64,000 nucleotides of DNA from Mangrovibacterium marinum. GTDB lineage: Bacteria > Bacteroidota > Bacteroidia > Bacteroidales > Prolixibacteraceae. Each line of letters opens with the position of its first letter. The first letter of the stretch is position 1. The translations under genes and the position numbers were made by a program. The notes beneath the pieces are model-generated. The model was given only the letters and a program-made list of their open reading frames with translations, ran no database searches and was not told the origin of the DNA. The stretch covers positions 1-64,000 of the forward strand of contig NZ_QAAD01000002.1 of assembly GCF_003046625.1 (NCBI RefSeq). The letters are read 5' to 3'. Below, piece after piece: positions 7,280 to 15,701 of this stretch.

Positions 7280-8953
7280 CTAAAACGGTACGGGAGCGGT
7301 AAATTTCATTCGTTGCCCGGTTTGGGGATGAATGATTTCGATCGACTCAGCGTGCAAGTATAAACGATCGGCAGCAGTTCCGTACAGTTCGTCGCCGACA
7401 ATCGGCGTGTTCAATCCATCGATATGCGCTGCATGAACGCGCAGCTGGTGGGTACGTCCGGTTATGGGGTAAAAGTAAACGCGCGTTTTGCCATTTTGCC
7501 GGGCAATAACTTCCCAGCGGGTTCGCGCCGACTTGCCGTGTTCGAAACAAACCAGCTGTTGCGGGCGGTTGTCCAGATCAACCCGAAGCGGCAAATCGAT
7601 CACTCCCTGCTCCTGCTCCAATAAACCATTTAAAACAGCCACATAGCGTTTTCGGGTTGTTCGCTTCATAAACTGGCTCTGCAAGGCCTTGTGAGTTACC
7701 GGATCTTTGGCGACCAGCAAAATGCCCGAGGTCGACATATCCAACCGATGCACCAGCAGAGGTCCCTGTGCATCGGGGCGCATCTGCCGTACCCGTTGAA
7801 GCACCGAGTCGGTAATTTGCTTGCCCGGAACCGACAAAAACTGCCCCGGTTTATTGACCACCATAATCCAGGCGTCTTCGAAAAGAATTTCCAGCTCCCG
7901 CGGCTGGTTCAATTGACTGGTCAGCGGATCGGGCTCCATGTCCAGCCCTTTCAGCATCTGCTTCATAAGGGGAGCACACTTACTGCGGCAAGGCGGATAA
8001 AACTGTTTGTGTTTGCGAACTGCCGACTTTGGCGAGGCCCCCCACCAAAACTCGGCCAGCGCAATGGGTTTCAACTGTTGCTGAAAAGCGTATTGCAACA
8101 ACTTGGGTCCGGCACAATCGCCGGCGCCAGCGGGCGGCAGCTCCTCGCCCTGCTCCCGAAAAATGGCGGATACGGTTTTCAGTTCCTGCCGGTAGTTCAA
8201 CAAGCGAAACTGGTCGAATATTTCGCCCTGTAAGCGGGCTGATTGCTCTTTTCGTTGCTGCTTCATGGCCTCGAGAGGAGCCAGCAAACCGGCCAGTTGC
8301 TTTTGCAGCTGCTCCAATTGTTGCTTATGTTCCGCGATTGCTTTTTTCGAAGCCAGCTTCTCCAGCTGACTGTCGCGGTTTAGTTTTTCAAGTCGTTCTT
8401 CCAAAGCTGCGCCATCCAACATTGCTGCAGCTTCCATGCGCTGTTTTTTGCGCGCTTTCTTTCCGGCTTTCAATCGAGCTTTCCACTGGGTCTGAACAAA
8501 CTCCAGCTCTTGTTGGCAAGCCCCCAGGCGTTCTTTCGCGGATCGAAGCTCATCGCTGTTTTCCAACTTCCCGATCGCCCTGTTTAATTCGTTCAGTTGC
8601 CGCTCTCCAAGCTTGAAAAAGCCCTGCGGATTGAGTAAATCGTAAACCGGAGGCACAAAGCCGGGAATAGCGTTCCGTCCGTCAATGGCTCCGGAAAAAC
8701 CTGCCAGATAACCAAGCGAACCATCCGCGGCCTGTACCACCAAAACGCCAAACATTTTTCCAACACCGATACTTCCCTGCCCCAACCCAAACCAATCGTT
8801 CCATTCCGGATGCGATTGGATCGTTTGCTGCAACTCTTCCGCCGCAACACGGCACAAGGAATGCGGTTCGTAAGTAAACACATAAGGAAACCGTTGGGGA
8901 AGAGCGATATCACCAATATCGGATTTGAAAGCTGTAAAGGACGCTGTTTGCAC
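7280..8953 (-). CDS. Large RluA-family RNA pseudouridine synthase
   Basis: Isomerises a uridine in structured RNA, probably rRNA or tRNA; the target is not predictable here. The 557-aa protein has a C-terminal PseudoU_synth_2 domain (about 355-550) with the catalytic aspartate D405 in VHRLDMSTSGILLVAKD, and later the GRTHQLRVH motif. The first 300 residues are a Bacteroidota-type extension with a long charged coiled coil (about 130-265). Start is GTG at 8953: a -7 box TACCTTTG (8980-8973) lies just upstream and no better ATG exists. Monocistronic. The extension is roughly as long as the catalytic part and may bind RNA or the ribosome (inference). Confidence 0.88.
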   Translation of the reverse strand: MQTASFTAFKSDIGDIALPQRFPYVFTYEPHSLCRVAAEELQQTIQSHPEWNDWFGLGQGSIGVGKMFGVLVVQAADGSLGYLAGFSGAIDGRNAIPGFVPPVYDLLNPQGFFKLGERQLNELNRAIGKLENSDELRSAKERLGACQQELEFVQTQWKARLKAGKKARKKQRMEAAAMLDGAALEERLEKLNRDSQLEKLASKKAIAEHKQQLEQLQKQLAGLLAPLEAMKQQRKEQSARLQGEIFDQFRLLNYRQELKTVSAIFREQGEELPPAGAGDCAGPKLLQYAFQQQLKPIALAEFWWGASPKSAVRKHKQFYPPCRSKCAPLMKQMLKGLDMEPDPLTSQLNQPRELEILFEDAWIMVVNKPGQFLSVPGKQITDSVLQRVRQMRPDAQGPLLVHRLDMSTSGILLVAKDPVTHKALQSQFMKRTTRKRYVAVLNGLLEQEQGVIDLPLRVDLDNRPQQLVCFEHGKSARTRWEVIARQNGKTRVYFYPITGRTHQLRVHAAHIDGLNTPIVGDELYGTAADRLYLHAESIEIIHPQTGQRMKFTAPVPF

Positions 8954-9351
8954 GATTCTGAAAATATTTTTGCAAAGGTAGGGATTAAAGACAAGACTTG
9001 CTTAAATAGCCATCAGTATCGGGAGTGAAGTTAGAGTCGCTGCATTAAAGTGCCTCTGCACTTCGTTATTAGCTTGACCGGCACTTTCGGTTCCGGTCTT
9101 TTGAAACAACAGGACCCTCAAGCATGCGAGTTGACCTTCTTGGATCCCTTCTGCAACGAACAAGGCAACTGGCATGCAGTTATTGATATCAATTCTAAAT
9201 AGATATCGTTTAGCGTTTGTCGACACCGAAGAAAAATCAACTCTTTAAACACGATACAACAACCACTTACACACAGCAACCACAATAAACAGCACCGAAA
9301 AAACAGCAATTATCCGAAATAAAACCGAATATGTTTTAGAACACTTATCGA
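8954..9351. other. Intergenic, divergent promoters only
   Basis: Apart from the -7 box TACCTTTG (8973-8980, minus strand) of the pseudouridine synthase gene I see no gene or repeat in these 400 bases. Confidence 0.5.
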
Positions 9352-9380
9352 TTTGCTTAAACGTTTAAGCATTATTTTTG
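9352..9380 (+). promoter_or_regulatory. lacI-type gene promoter with embedded operator
   Basis: TTTG (9352-9355) and TATTTTTG (9373-9380) are spaced 17 bases and fit the Bacteroidota -33/-7 promoter. The perfect 18-bp palindrome TGCTTAAACGTTTAAGCA (9354-9371) fills the spacer. This is the classic arrangement for autorepression by a LacI-family protein. The core TTTAAACGTTTAAA is repeated at 10436 and 12821. Confidence 0.8.
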
Positions 9381-9428
9381 AACTATCAATCGTTGAAAGC
9401 TAATATTAAACATCGAATTCTGCCTGAT

Positions 9429-10418
9429 ATGAAAAAGACCGTTTCACTGAAAGACATAGCCGCTAAAGTTGGAGTTTCGACAGCTTTGGTTTCATACGTT
9501 CTGAACGGAAAGATGGAAGGCCGAATTAGTAAAGAAGTTGCTGCCCGCATTAAGGCTGTTGCCAAAGAATTAAACTACAGCCCCAACCAAATAGCCAAAA
9601 GCCTGAAAACAAACAGGACCCATACGCTGGGACTGCTACTGGCAGATATTGCCAACCCTTTCTCTTCGCAAATAGCTCGCATTGTTGAGAACGAAGCAAA
9701 CAAGATCGGCTACACGGTTATTATTGGAAGCTCTGACGAGCAAGTCGATAAATCGAGAACCTTAATCGAATTATTCCTGAACCGGCAGGTTGATGGTTTA
9801 ATCCTTTCATTACCGGATCACTCGGAGGAAATTGTTACCGACCTGAAAGAACGGGAGATTCCTTTTGTATTGCTTGACCGATACTTCCCGGAGATTCCTT
9901 GCAATACCGTTGCCGTTGACAATTACGCTGCTGCCAAAATAGCCGTAAAACACCTGTTGGATAATAAGAAAAGTAAAATCGGACTGATCAACTACGATAC
10001 TAGCTTGGCTCATTTGAATGAACGCTTACGCGGTGCGGTTGACATCTGCCAGGGCAATGAAATGGTTGGTCTGGTTCGCTTGGGACATATTCAGGAAGAT
10101 GTAGAGGCAGCGCTTAAAAGCTTCCTTGCAAACAATGTAGAAGCAATCTTCTTCATGTCCAACTTATTAGCGATATCCGGCCTGAAATATTTAAATAAAC
10201 ACCAAATTGCAATTCCTGAGCAACTTGCTGTTATCGCCTTCGATAAAACAGATGCTTTCGACCTGTTCTATACAACAATCACCTATATCAATCAACCACT
10301 GAGCGAACTGGGCGCCGAAGCAGTCAATCTGTTGAATGAATCCATCAAAAGGAAAGGCATCAACAAAACAGTTTATTTAAAAGCTGAGCTTGTAAAGCAA
10401 AACTCGACAGCTACTTAA
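9429..10418 (+). CDS. LacI-family transcriptional repressor of the ketose locus
   Basis: DNA-binding regulator of 329 aa. The N-terminal helix-turn-helix reads VSLKDIAAKVGVSTALVSYVLNG, followed by the hinge helix YSPNQIAKSLK and a periplasmic-binding-protein-like effector domain starting HTLGLLLADIANPFSS. The ATG at 9429 is chosen because upstream frame codons overlap the promoter. The gene is preceded by a palindromic operator in its own promoter, and two further copies precede the fructokinase and porin genes, so I infer it represses itself and both downstream units. The effector is probably a ketose or its phosphate. Confidence 0.9.
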   Translation: MKKTVSLKDIAAKVGVSTALVSYVLNGKMEGRISKEVAARIKAVAKELNYSPNQIAKSLKTNRTHTLGLLLADIANPFSSQIARIVENEANKIGYTVIIGSSDEQVDKSRTLIELFLNRQVDGLILSLPDHSEEIVTDLKEREIPFVLLDRYFPEIPCNTVAVDNYAAAKIAVKHLLDNKKSKIGLINYDTSLAHLNERLRGAVDICQGNEMVGLVRLGHIQEDVEAALKSFLANNVEAIFFMSNLLAISGLKYLNKHQIAIPEQLAVIAFDKTDAFDLFYTTITYINQPLSELGAEAVNLLNESIKRKGINKTVYLKAELVKQNSTAT

Positions 10419-10435
10419 TATTTTTTTGCAAAACT

Positions 10436-10451
10436 GTTTAAACGTTTAAAC
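10436..10451 (+). promoter_or_regulatory. LacI-type operator in front of the fructokinase gene
   Basis: Perfect palindrome GTTTAAACGTTTAAAC, 27 bp before the fructokinase ATG and just after a TTTG that could be the -33 element. Same core as the operators at 9354 and 12821. Confidence 0.8.
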
Positions 10452-10477
10452 TAAGTACACTTAAATACACAAGAATT

Positions 10478-11398
10478 ATGGACGCCAAAAAATCAAACTT
10501 AAAAACAATCGTATGTTACGGTGAAGTCTTATGGGATATCTTCCCTGATGCCACAAAACCGGGCGGGGCCCCGATGAATGTCGCATATCATCTGAAGAAA
10601 TTTGGCATTGACAGCCAAATGATCAGTAGTGTTGGTTCAGACTCGCTTGGTGAGGCGCTTTTAAACCAGCTGCAAGACTGGAATATCCCAACCGAAAACT
10701 GCCAGGTGAATGAAAACTTCCGCACCGGCTTTGTTGAAGCCATCGCTGGTGAAGATCATGAAATGACCTATGTGATTCACGAGGATGTTGCCTGGGATCA
10801 AATTCAACCGTCAACCGCTTATGATACGCTGGTTGAGCAAGCTGATGCCTTTATTTTTGGCACTTTGGTATGCCGGAATGAAAGGTCGCGCAACACACTT
10901 TACAAACTGCTGGATAAAGCCACGTATAAAGTGTTCGACATCAACCTGCGCCCTCCGTTCTACTCGCAGGAAATAATTGAGCATTTATTGGGCCAGTGTA
11001 ACCTTTTGAAATTAAATCACTCGGAACTGGAACTGATTATCTCGTGGTACACTAGTAACCATCGCGATGAAGCGAGTGCCGTTCAGTTTCTTCAGGAGAA
11101 ATTTGATATTGGTGAAGTGATTGTTACCAAAGGAAGTCGTGGGGCTACCTACTACGATGGCAATCAATCGCATACGTCCCCTGCCTGCAAGGTCGAAGTA
11201 AAAGATACTGTTGGCGCCGGCGATTCTTTTCTGGCTGCTTTCCTCTCGAAAAAAATTCAAAATGAAAGCATTGAAACAAGCATGAGCTACGCAACAGCTC
11301 TTGGAGCCTTTGTAGCCTCTAACGAAGGAGCTTGCCCTGCCTATACAATCGATCAAGTTGAGCGATTTGCAAACCTGAACACACGCGTTTCCGCTTAA
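10478..11398 (+). CDS. PfkB-family fructokinase
   Basis: Phosphorylates fructose, probably to fructose 6-phosphate, with ATP in the cytoplasm. The 306-aa protein has the ribokinase-fold signatures: GGAPMNVAYHLKKFG near residue 28, SVGSDSLG, and the anion-hole/catalytic-base motif DTVGAGDSFLAAF near residue 246. The early VCYGEVLWDIFP start is typical of bacterial fructokinases. It lies 31 bp upstream of the FHS permease and behind a LacI operator, so uptake and phosphorylation are co-expressed. Substrate (fructose versus a related ketose) is inferred from the neighbouring 3-epimerase. Confidence 0.88.
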   Translation: MDAKKSNLKTIVCYGEVLWDIFPDATKPGGAPMNVAYHLKKFGIDSQMISSVGSDSLGEALLNQLQDWNIPTENCQVNENFRTGFVEAIAGEDHEMTYVIHEDVAWDQIQPSTAYDTLVEQADAFIFGTLVCRNERSRNTLYKLLDKATYKVFDINLRPPFYSQEIIEHLLGQCNLLKLNHSELELIISWYTSNHRDEASAVQFLQEKFDIGEVIVTKGSRGATYYDGNQSHTSPACKVEVKDTVGAGDSFLAAFLSKKIQNESIETSMSYATALGAFVASNEGACPAYTIDQVERFANLNTRVSA

Positions 11399-11428
11399 AA
11401 TCAATACATAAACCTTAACGAATCAATC

Positions 11429-12802
11429 ATGACAACACTTAATTTAGCAGCAAAATTAAAATCAAAAAATTATGGGCAGATTCTTACCGAGTCCATGAGC
11501 ATTTCCCGGAATAACATCATTCCTTTCATTTTGGTGACCCTTCTATTTGGCCTTTGGGGCTTTGCGAATGCAGTAACCGACCCCATGGTACAAGCTTTCA
11601 AAAAAGTGCTGGAGTTGTCAAACTCACAGGCTGCCTGGGTTCAGATGGCTTTTTATGGTGGTTACTTTTGTATGGCACTTCCCGCGTCCATCTTTATGAA
11701 AAAATACTCCTATAAAGTTGGGATCCTGATCGGATTAGGATTATATGCAACAGGCGCCTTATTATTTTACCCCGCTGCAATAAACGAACAGTTTTGGTTC
11801 TTCTGCTTAAGCCTCTATGTTTTAACATTTGGATTAGCTTTTCTTGAAACAGCGGCTAATCCGTACGTGCTTGCCCTGGGAAGTCAAAAAACAGCAACAA
11901 GACGTTTAAACTTAGCCCAGTCTTTCAATCCACTGGGGTTACTTGCCGGATTGCTGGTTGCCCAACAATTTGTTCTTCGGAATTTAAAATCAGATGATAT
12001 TGCTGATTTCAGAGTCTTGGATGAGGTTTCTAAAGTAATGATAAGAACCACTGATTTAATGACGATCCGTAATCCCTATGTTATACTGGGATTGGTGATT
12101 ATTGGCGTTTTTGTTTTGTTTCTTGTCAATAAAATGCCACAGTCTAGGGATAACAATGAAAGTAGCTCTGAAAATACTTCACAGTCGATTAAGGCTCTGG
12201 TCAGAAATAAGAAATACATCACCGGAGTCTTGGCTCAAACCTTATATATTGGTGCCCAAATTATGAGCTGGACTTATATTTATCACTATGCTGAAGCAAT
12301 AAACATCGATAATCTAACTGCCGGCTATTATCAATTCGCTGCATTTGTCCTGTTTACTGTTGGCCGACTGGTCGGCACGTTCCTATTAAAATACATTAGC
12401 GGTGCAAAACTGCTGGCTCTGTTTAGTCTGTTAGCCGCTTCCTGTATAGCCGGAGCAGTATGCATAAACAGTGGTGTCGGATTGTATTGCATTGTGTTGA
12501 CCTCTTTCTTCATGTCGATTATGTATCCAACCATTTTCGCGACCAGCCTTGGAGGCTTATCGGAAGAAGAAGCGAAGATCGGTTCGGCAGGTTTGGTGAT
12601 GGGAATCGTTGGTGGTGCTTTAATGCCCAAATTACAAGGTATGATCATTGATATTGCCGGTACAGGTGTAGCCGATATTCGAATCATGGGCCTCCCGGAA
12701 GTCAACCTCTCATTCATACTTCCCTTGATTAGCTTCGCTTATATTACCTGGTATGCGTTATATGGCTGCAAGGATAAGTCGGCAACTAAACTTCAGTTCT
12801 AA
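11429..12802 (+). CDS. FHS-family sugar:H+ symporter (FucP-like MFS permease)
   Basis: Inner-membrane sugar importer of 457 aa with about twelve hydrophobic helices. Motifs of the fucose/glucose/galactose permease family are visible: LLFGLWGFANAVTDPMV near residue 39, AFYGGYFCMALPASI and later FLETAANPYVLALG. It follows the fructokinase gene in the same operon. With the kinase and a 3-epimerase nearby it probably carries fructose or a rare ketose rather than fucose. The first 25 residues before SISRNNIIPF are poorly conserved, so a slightly later start is possible. Nothing is truncated. Confidence 0.88.
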   Translation: MTTLNLAAKLKSKNYGQILTESMSISRNNIIPFILVTLLFGLWGFANAVTDPMVQAFKKVLELSNSQAAWVQMAFYGGYFCMALPASIFMKKYSYKVGILIGLGLYATGALLFYPAAINEQFWFFCLSLYVLTFGLAFLETAANPYVLALGSQKTATRRLNLAQSFNPLGLLAGLLVAQQFVLRNLKSDDIADFRVLDEVSKVMIRTTDLMTIRNPYVILGLVIIGVFVLFLVNKMPQSRDNNESSSENTSQSIKALVRNKKYITGVLAQTLYIGAQIMSWTYIYHYAEAINIDNLTAGYYQFAAFVLFTVGRLVGTFLLKYISGAKLLALFSLLAASCIAGAVCINSGVGLYCIVLTSFFMSIMYPTIFATSLGGLSEEEAKIGSAGLVMGIVGGALMPKLQGMIIDIAGTGVADIRIMGLPEVNLSFILPLISFAYITWYALYGCKDKSATKLQF

Positions 12803-12820
12803 TTTTTATTTGACCGATTT

Positions 12821-12836
12821 GTTTAAACGTTTAAAC
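12821..12836 (+). promoter_or_regulatory. LacI-type operator in front of the porin gene
   Basis: Perfect palindrome GTTTAAACGTTTAAAC identical to the one at 10436, located about 95 bp before the porin ATG. TTTG motifs just upstream (12809-12812 and 12818-12821) could serve as -33 element. Confidence 0.78.
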
Positions 12837-12931
12837 TTTTCCAAAAATATCATTCATTAAAACGATTCAATAAACAAAAATCACCGACAGGATCTCACCC
12901 CGTTTGGACTGTCAAACAAGGAGACCTTATT

Positions 12932-14317
12932 ATGAAATTCAAAATCCAACTTATAGCAATGATGATCACATTTTGTCTCTCAGCGGGAGCACAAGTTGTG
13001 ATAACCAACACAAACTTTTCGATGGGAACCACCGGCCGAATTGGTATCGGCATGTCTCCCAACGGAGAGGGAAATCAATGGAAACCTTTAAACCTGTCGG
13101 GACAGGGTTCATTGGCTGGTCGTATGGAACAATACGATTATATGGACTTATTACCGGCCATCCATTTTACACCGCAAACGGAGGATCAGGATGCGACGGA
13201 TGTTACACTGCAGGTTCGTTTGGGAATGTACTCGGCCAATGGCCAGTTTATGGGTAATGTGAGCACCCGTTCTCCCGAAGGTTTAACCTTTATTCTGCCC
13301 GAAACTTATGTTGAAGCACGAAATATTATGGGAAGTGATTGGTCGGCCTGGGTAGGCGTTCGTTTCCGTCGTTACGACGACATCCACATCTGCGATTATT
13401 TCTATTTTGACGATCACTCGGCACAAGGAGCAGGCGTTAGCTATAAAGATACCGAATTCGCCATCTACATGCCTTCCTCTTCTGACTCTGCCGGCGTTTA
13501 CCCTTACAATTATGAAGTTACTGTTGAAGGTGCCACAAACCCGGCCATTCGCCAACGGATGGTGTTCGTCGGTGAACATACCCTGCGCTTCCCGAATGGC
13601 AATTCTCTTAAGCTGTTGGGTGAATATCACACCGTTGCTGCAAATTCCTTAAACGCAAATTATTCCTATCCGTCGGATTATGGTTGGGTACTGGGAGCTA
13701 AATTCAATTCACTCCTAAAAACCAGAATGCCCGGATCGTTCAACCAGCTTGCGGTACGCTACGGTGCCGGAATTGCCAACGGTGGCGACAACGGGAATAC
13801 CTGGACATGGGCGACTTACGGTGCACCTAACAGCTCGGGCAAATATACCGGCGCTTACTCATTCACGGCAGTCGAACACTTCCTGCTAAATCTTCACAAA
13901 CGATTTAGTTTAAACGGATATGCTGTGTTTACCCAAAGTAAAGGTGGCGCATCAAGCATCAATAAAGCAGAGTTCTTCAACGGGAACCAAATTTTTAACC
14001 GCAAAAGAGATTTTGTGGTTGGCTTCCGCTCACTCTACTACGCAACCGACTGGTTGCACTTAATTAATGAAGCACATTATGCAACACGCAGAGATGGTGA
14101 TAATCCTACGGCTGCAATGCTGAAATTTTCGTTCGCGCCGACGATTGTCCCTCTGGGGAAAAAGAATCCCTGGTGCCGTCCTCATATTCGCCTGGTATTC
14201 TCAGCTGCACGTTACAACGATTATGCCCGCGACAATCAATACTCGCCCTACCTGAGTATAAATCATCAGCGTTGGGGAACATACATCGGGATAAAAACGG
14301 AAATGTGGTTATTCTAA
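12932..14317 (+). CDS. LamB/carbohydrate-porin-like outer-membrane protein
   Basis: 461 aa with an N-terminal signal peptide (MKFKIQLIAMMITFCLSAGAQ). It is rich in alternating aromatic beta strands and ends in EMWLF, a C-terminal aromatic residue typical of barrels. The segment VEARNIMGSDWSAWVGVRFRR then HICDYFYFDDHSAQGAGV closely resembles maltoporin-type carbohydrate porins. It probably lets the sugar used by this regulon cross the outer membrane without TonB. A Shine-Dalgarno-like AAGGAG precedes the ATG. It is transcribed with the epimerase gene 27 bp downstream, and the operator upstream puts it under the LacI regulator. Confidence 0.75.
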   Translation: MKFKIQLIAMMITFCLSAGAQVVITNTNFSMGTTGRIGIGMSPNGEGNQWKPLNLSGQGSLAGRMEQYDYMDLLPAIHFTPQTEDQDATDVTLQVRLGMYSANGQFMGNVSTRSPEGLTFILPETYVEARNIMGSDWSAWVGVRFRRYDDIHICDYFYFDDHSAQGAGVSYKDTEFAIYMPSSSDSAGVYPYNYEVTVEGATNPAIRQRMVFVGEHTLRFPNGNSLKLLGEYHTVAANSLNANYSYPSDYGWVLGAKFNSLLKTRMPGSFNQLAVRYGAGIANGGDNGNTWTWATYGAPNSSGKYTGAYSFTAVEHFLLNLHKRFSLNGYAVFTQSKGGASSINKAEFFNGNQIFNRKRDFVVGFRSLYYATDWLHLINEAHYATRRDGDNPTAAMLKFSFAPTIVPLGKKNPWCRPHIRLVFSAARYNDYARDNQYSPYLSINHQRWGTYIGIKTEMWLF

Positions 14318-14344
14318 CTTTTATTGACAATCAAATTTACAATC

Positions 14345-15187
14345 ATGCCCAAATTCGGAACCTCTTATTTATCATTTATACCGTCCTGGTCGCCTGAAGG
14401 AGGCGCCTATGCCATCGGGAAAACAGCGGAATACGGATTCGACATGCTCGAAATCAGCCTGCCTCCCTCGCTAAACTTTGATACCCCAACGGTGAAGAAA
14501 CAGTTGAAGACAGCAGGCATCGACTGTCGGTTAACCTTAAACATTCCGCGCAATTGTCATCTGCCGGCGCAGCCTAAAAAGGCGCTCCAGATGATCAAAG
14601 GTGCTCTCGACATCGTTGCTGAGATGGAAGGTGATTTTCTCGGGGGGGTATTGCATTCCGCTATTGGAGAATTCACGCGCAAACCGTGCTCTGCTAATGA
14701 GCGTGAAATCGTTAAAGAAGTCTTTTTTGAACTGGCCTCTTATGCTGCCGAGCGTGAAATTACAATCGCTCCCGAACCCATTAACCGCTATGAAAGCTAT
14801 GTCCTTACTTCGGCGAGAGAGGTGTTAGATCTGATCGATGCGACACAAGCGAAAAATATCGGGGTTCACCTCGACACCTTTCACATGAATATTGAAGAAG
14901 CCAATTTCTACGATCCGGTTATTAGCTGCGGAAATCGCTTAAAGCATCTCCATATTACGGAGAGTGACCGGGGAATGACCGGGGAAGGAAACGTTTGTTG
15001 GGATGACTTTTTCAAAGCACTCAGCGAAATCAATTACCAAGGTCCACTGGTGCTGGAAAACTTTTCATCACAAATAAAAGAACTGGTTGGTCCAACTTCG
15101 TTGTGGCGCCCCTCAAAATACAATTCAGAAGACTTGGCGAAAGGGAGCCTTGCTTTCATGAAAGCAATGGTAGAAAAGTGGTATTAA
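14345..15187 (+). CDS. D-tagatose/D-psicose 3-epimerase family enzyme
   Basis: Interconverts ketoses at C3 (for example allulose and fructose), feeding the fructokinase of the same regulon. The 280-aa TIM barrel has all four metal ligands of the family: E144 (APEPINRYE), D177 (HLDTFHMN), H203 (KHLHITESDRG) and E238 (LVLENFSS). Their spacings (33, 26 and 35) equal those I recall for the characterised tagatose/psicose epimerases. The ATG at 14345 is preferred to the TTG at 14324. The gene ends shortly before small-RNA unit 3, which lies on the opposite strand. True substrate is inferred. Confidence 0.88.
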   Translation: MPKFGTSYLSFIPSWSPEGGAYAIGKTAEYGFDMLEISLPPSLNFDTPTVKKQLKTAGIDCRLTLNIPRNCHLPAQPKKALQMIKGALDIVAEMEGDFLGGVLHSAIGEFTRKPCSANEREIVKEVFFELASYAAEREITIAPEPINRYESYVLTSAREVLDLIDATQAKNIGVHLDTFHMNIEEANFYDPVISCGNRLKHLHITESDRGMTGEGNVCWDDFFKALSEINYQGPLVLENFSSQIKELVGPTSLWRPSKYNSEDLAKGSLAFMKAMVEKWY

Positions 15188-15343
15188 TACAGAGCGGGGC
15201 TAATCTTACCTCGCTCTTTTTGTTTACATCCAGATCGAACGCGTCCTTTTCGATATTCGAGATTGGCAAGAGAGATGTTCTGCCCGAAAAAGATGAGCCT
15301 GCTTTCTCAAATTCTCGCAGCTGGCCTTTCCTTCGGTTTGGAG

Positions 15344-15430
15344 CAAAAAAAAAGAGTAGATCTCTATCTACCCTTTTCAAACCTAACTAAACCAATAAAA
15401 CTAATCAAACCTAAACTTATGAAATAAAAT
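15344..15430 (-). ncRNA. Candidate small RNA unit, copy 3 of 3
   Basis: Same body and terminator as copies 1 and 2, with the -7 box TATCTTTG at 15444-15437. The region upstream of the box is more diverged but keeps TTAAC at the same distance. It converges on the epimerase gene. The sequence after the hairpin (GCTCC/GCTCT then AAACCGAAG) is also shared with copy 2, so duplication covered more than the transcript. Remaining sequence in 15188-15701 shows only the promoter of the next gene. Confidence 0.55.
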
Positions 15431-15436
15431 CTACGA

Positions 15437-15444
15437 CAAAGATA
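15437..15444 (-). promoter_or_regulatory. Bacteroidota -7 box for small-RNA unit 3
   Basis: TATCTTTG on the minus strand, with TTAAC about 21 bases upstream as in the other copies. Confidence 0.5.
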
Positions 15445-15615
15445 TGCTGAAAAACACAAACATCTGTTAAGCCAACATTAAGAAATGTGCTGCGCAGCAT
15501 ATTTTCAAATTTTGAGATTTCAATCCAATCATTTTCCCGGAAAGTTATCATCTCCCAAAAACCAGGAGGACCGTAAACCTGCTTCCCGTTCCCGCGGGTC
15601 GCCCGCAAAATCTTT

Positions 15616-15623
15616 TATCTTTG
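15616..15623 (+). promoter_or_regulatory. -7 box for the kinase-RapZ fusion gene
   Basis: TATCTTTG on the plus strand. Because transcription should begin near 15630, in-frame starts at 15621 or 15630 are unlikely, which favours the GTG at 15702. Confidence 0.6.
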
Positions 15624-15701
15624 CCTGCAATGGTCTTTGTTGACGCAAAAGCCATAGATCATCATCGATCGTTAAGGTATAAAACGCTAAATCATATTCC
15701 C

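Noticed and set aside
15621-15701. Upstream starts for the kinase-RapZ gene
   Set aside because: They fall within or immediately after the -7 box, so they would not be inside the transcript with room for ribosome binding.
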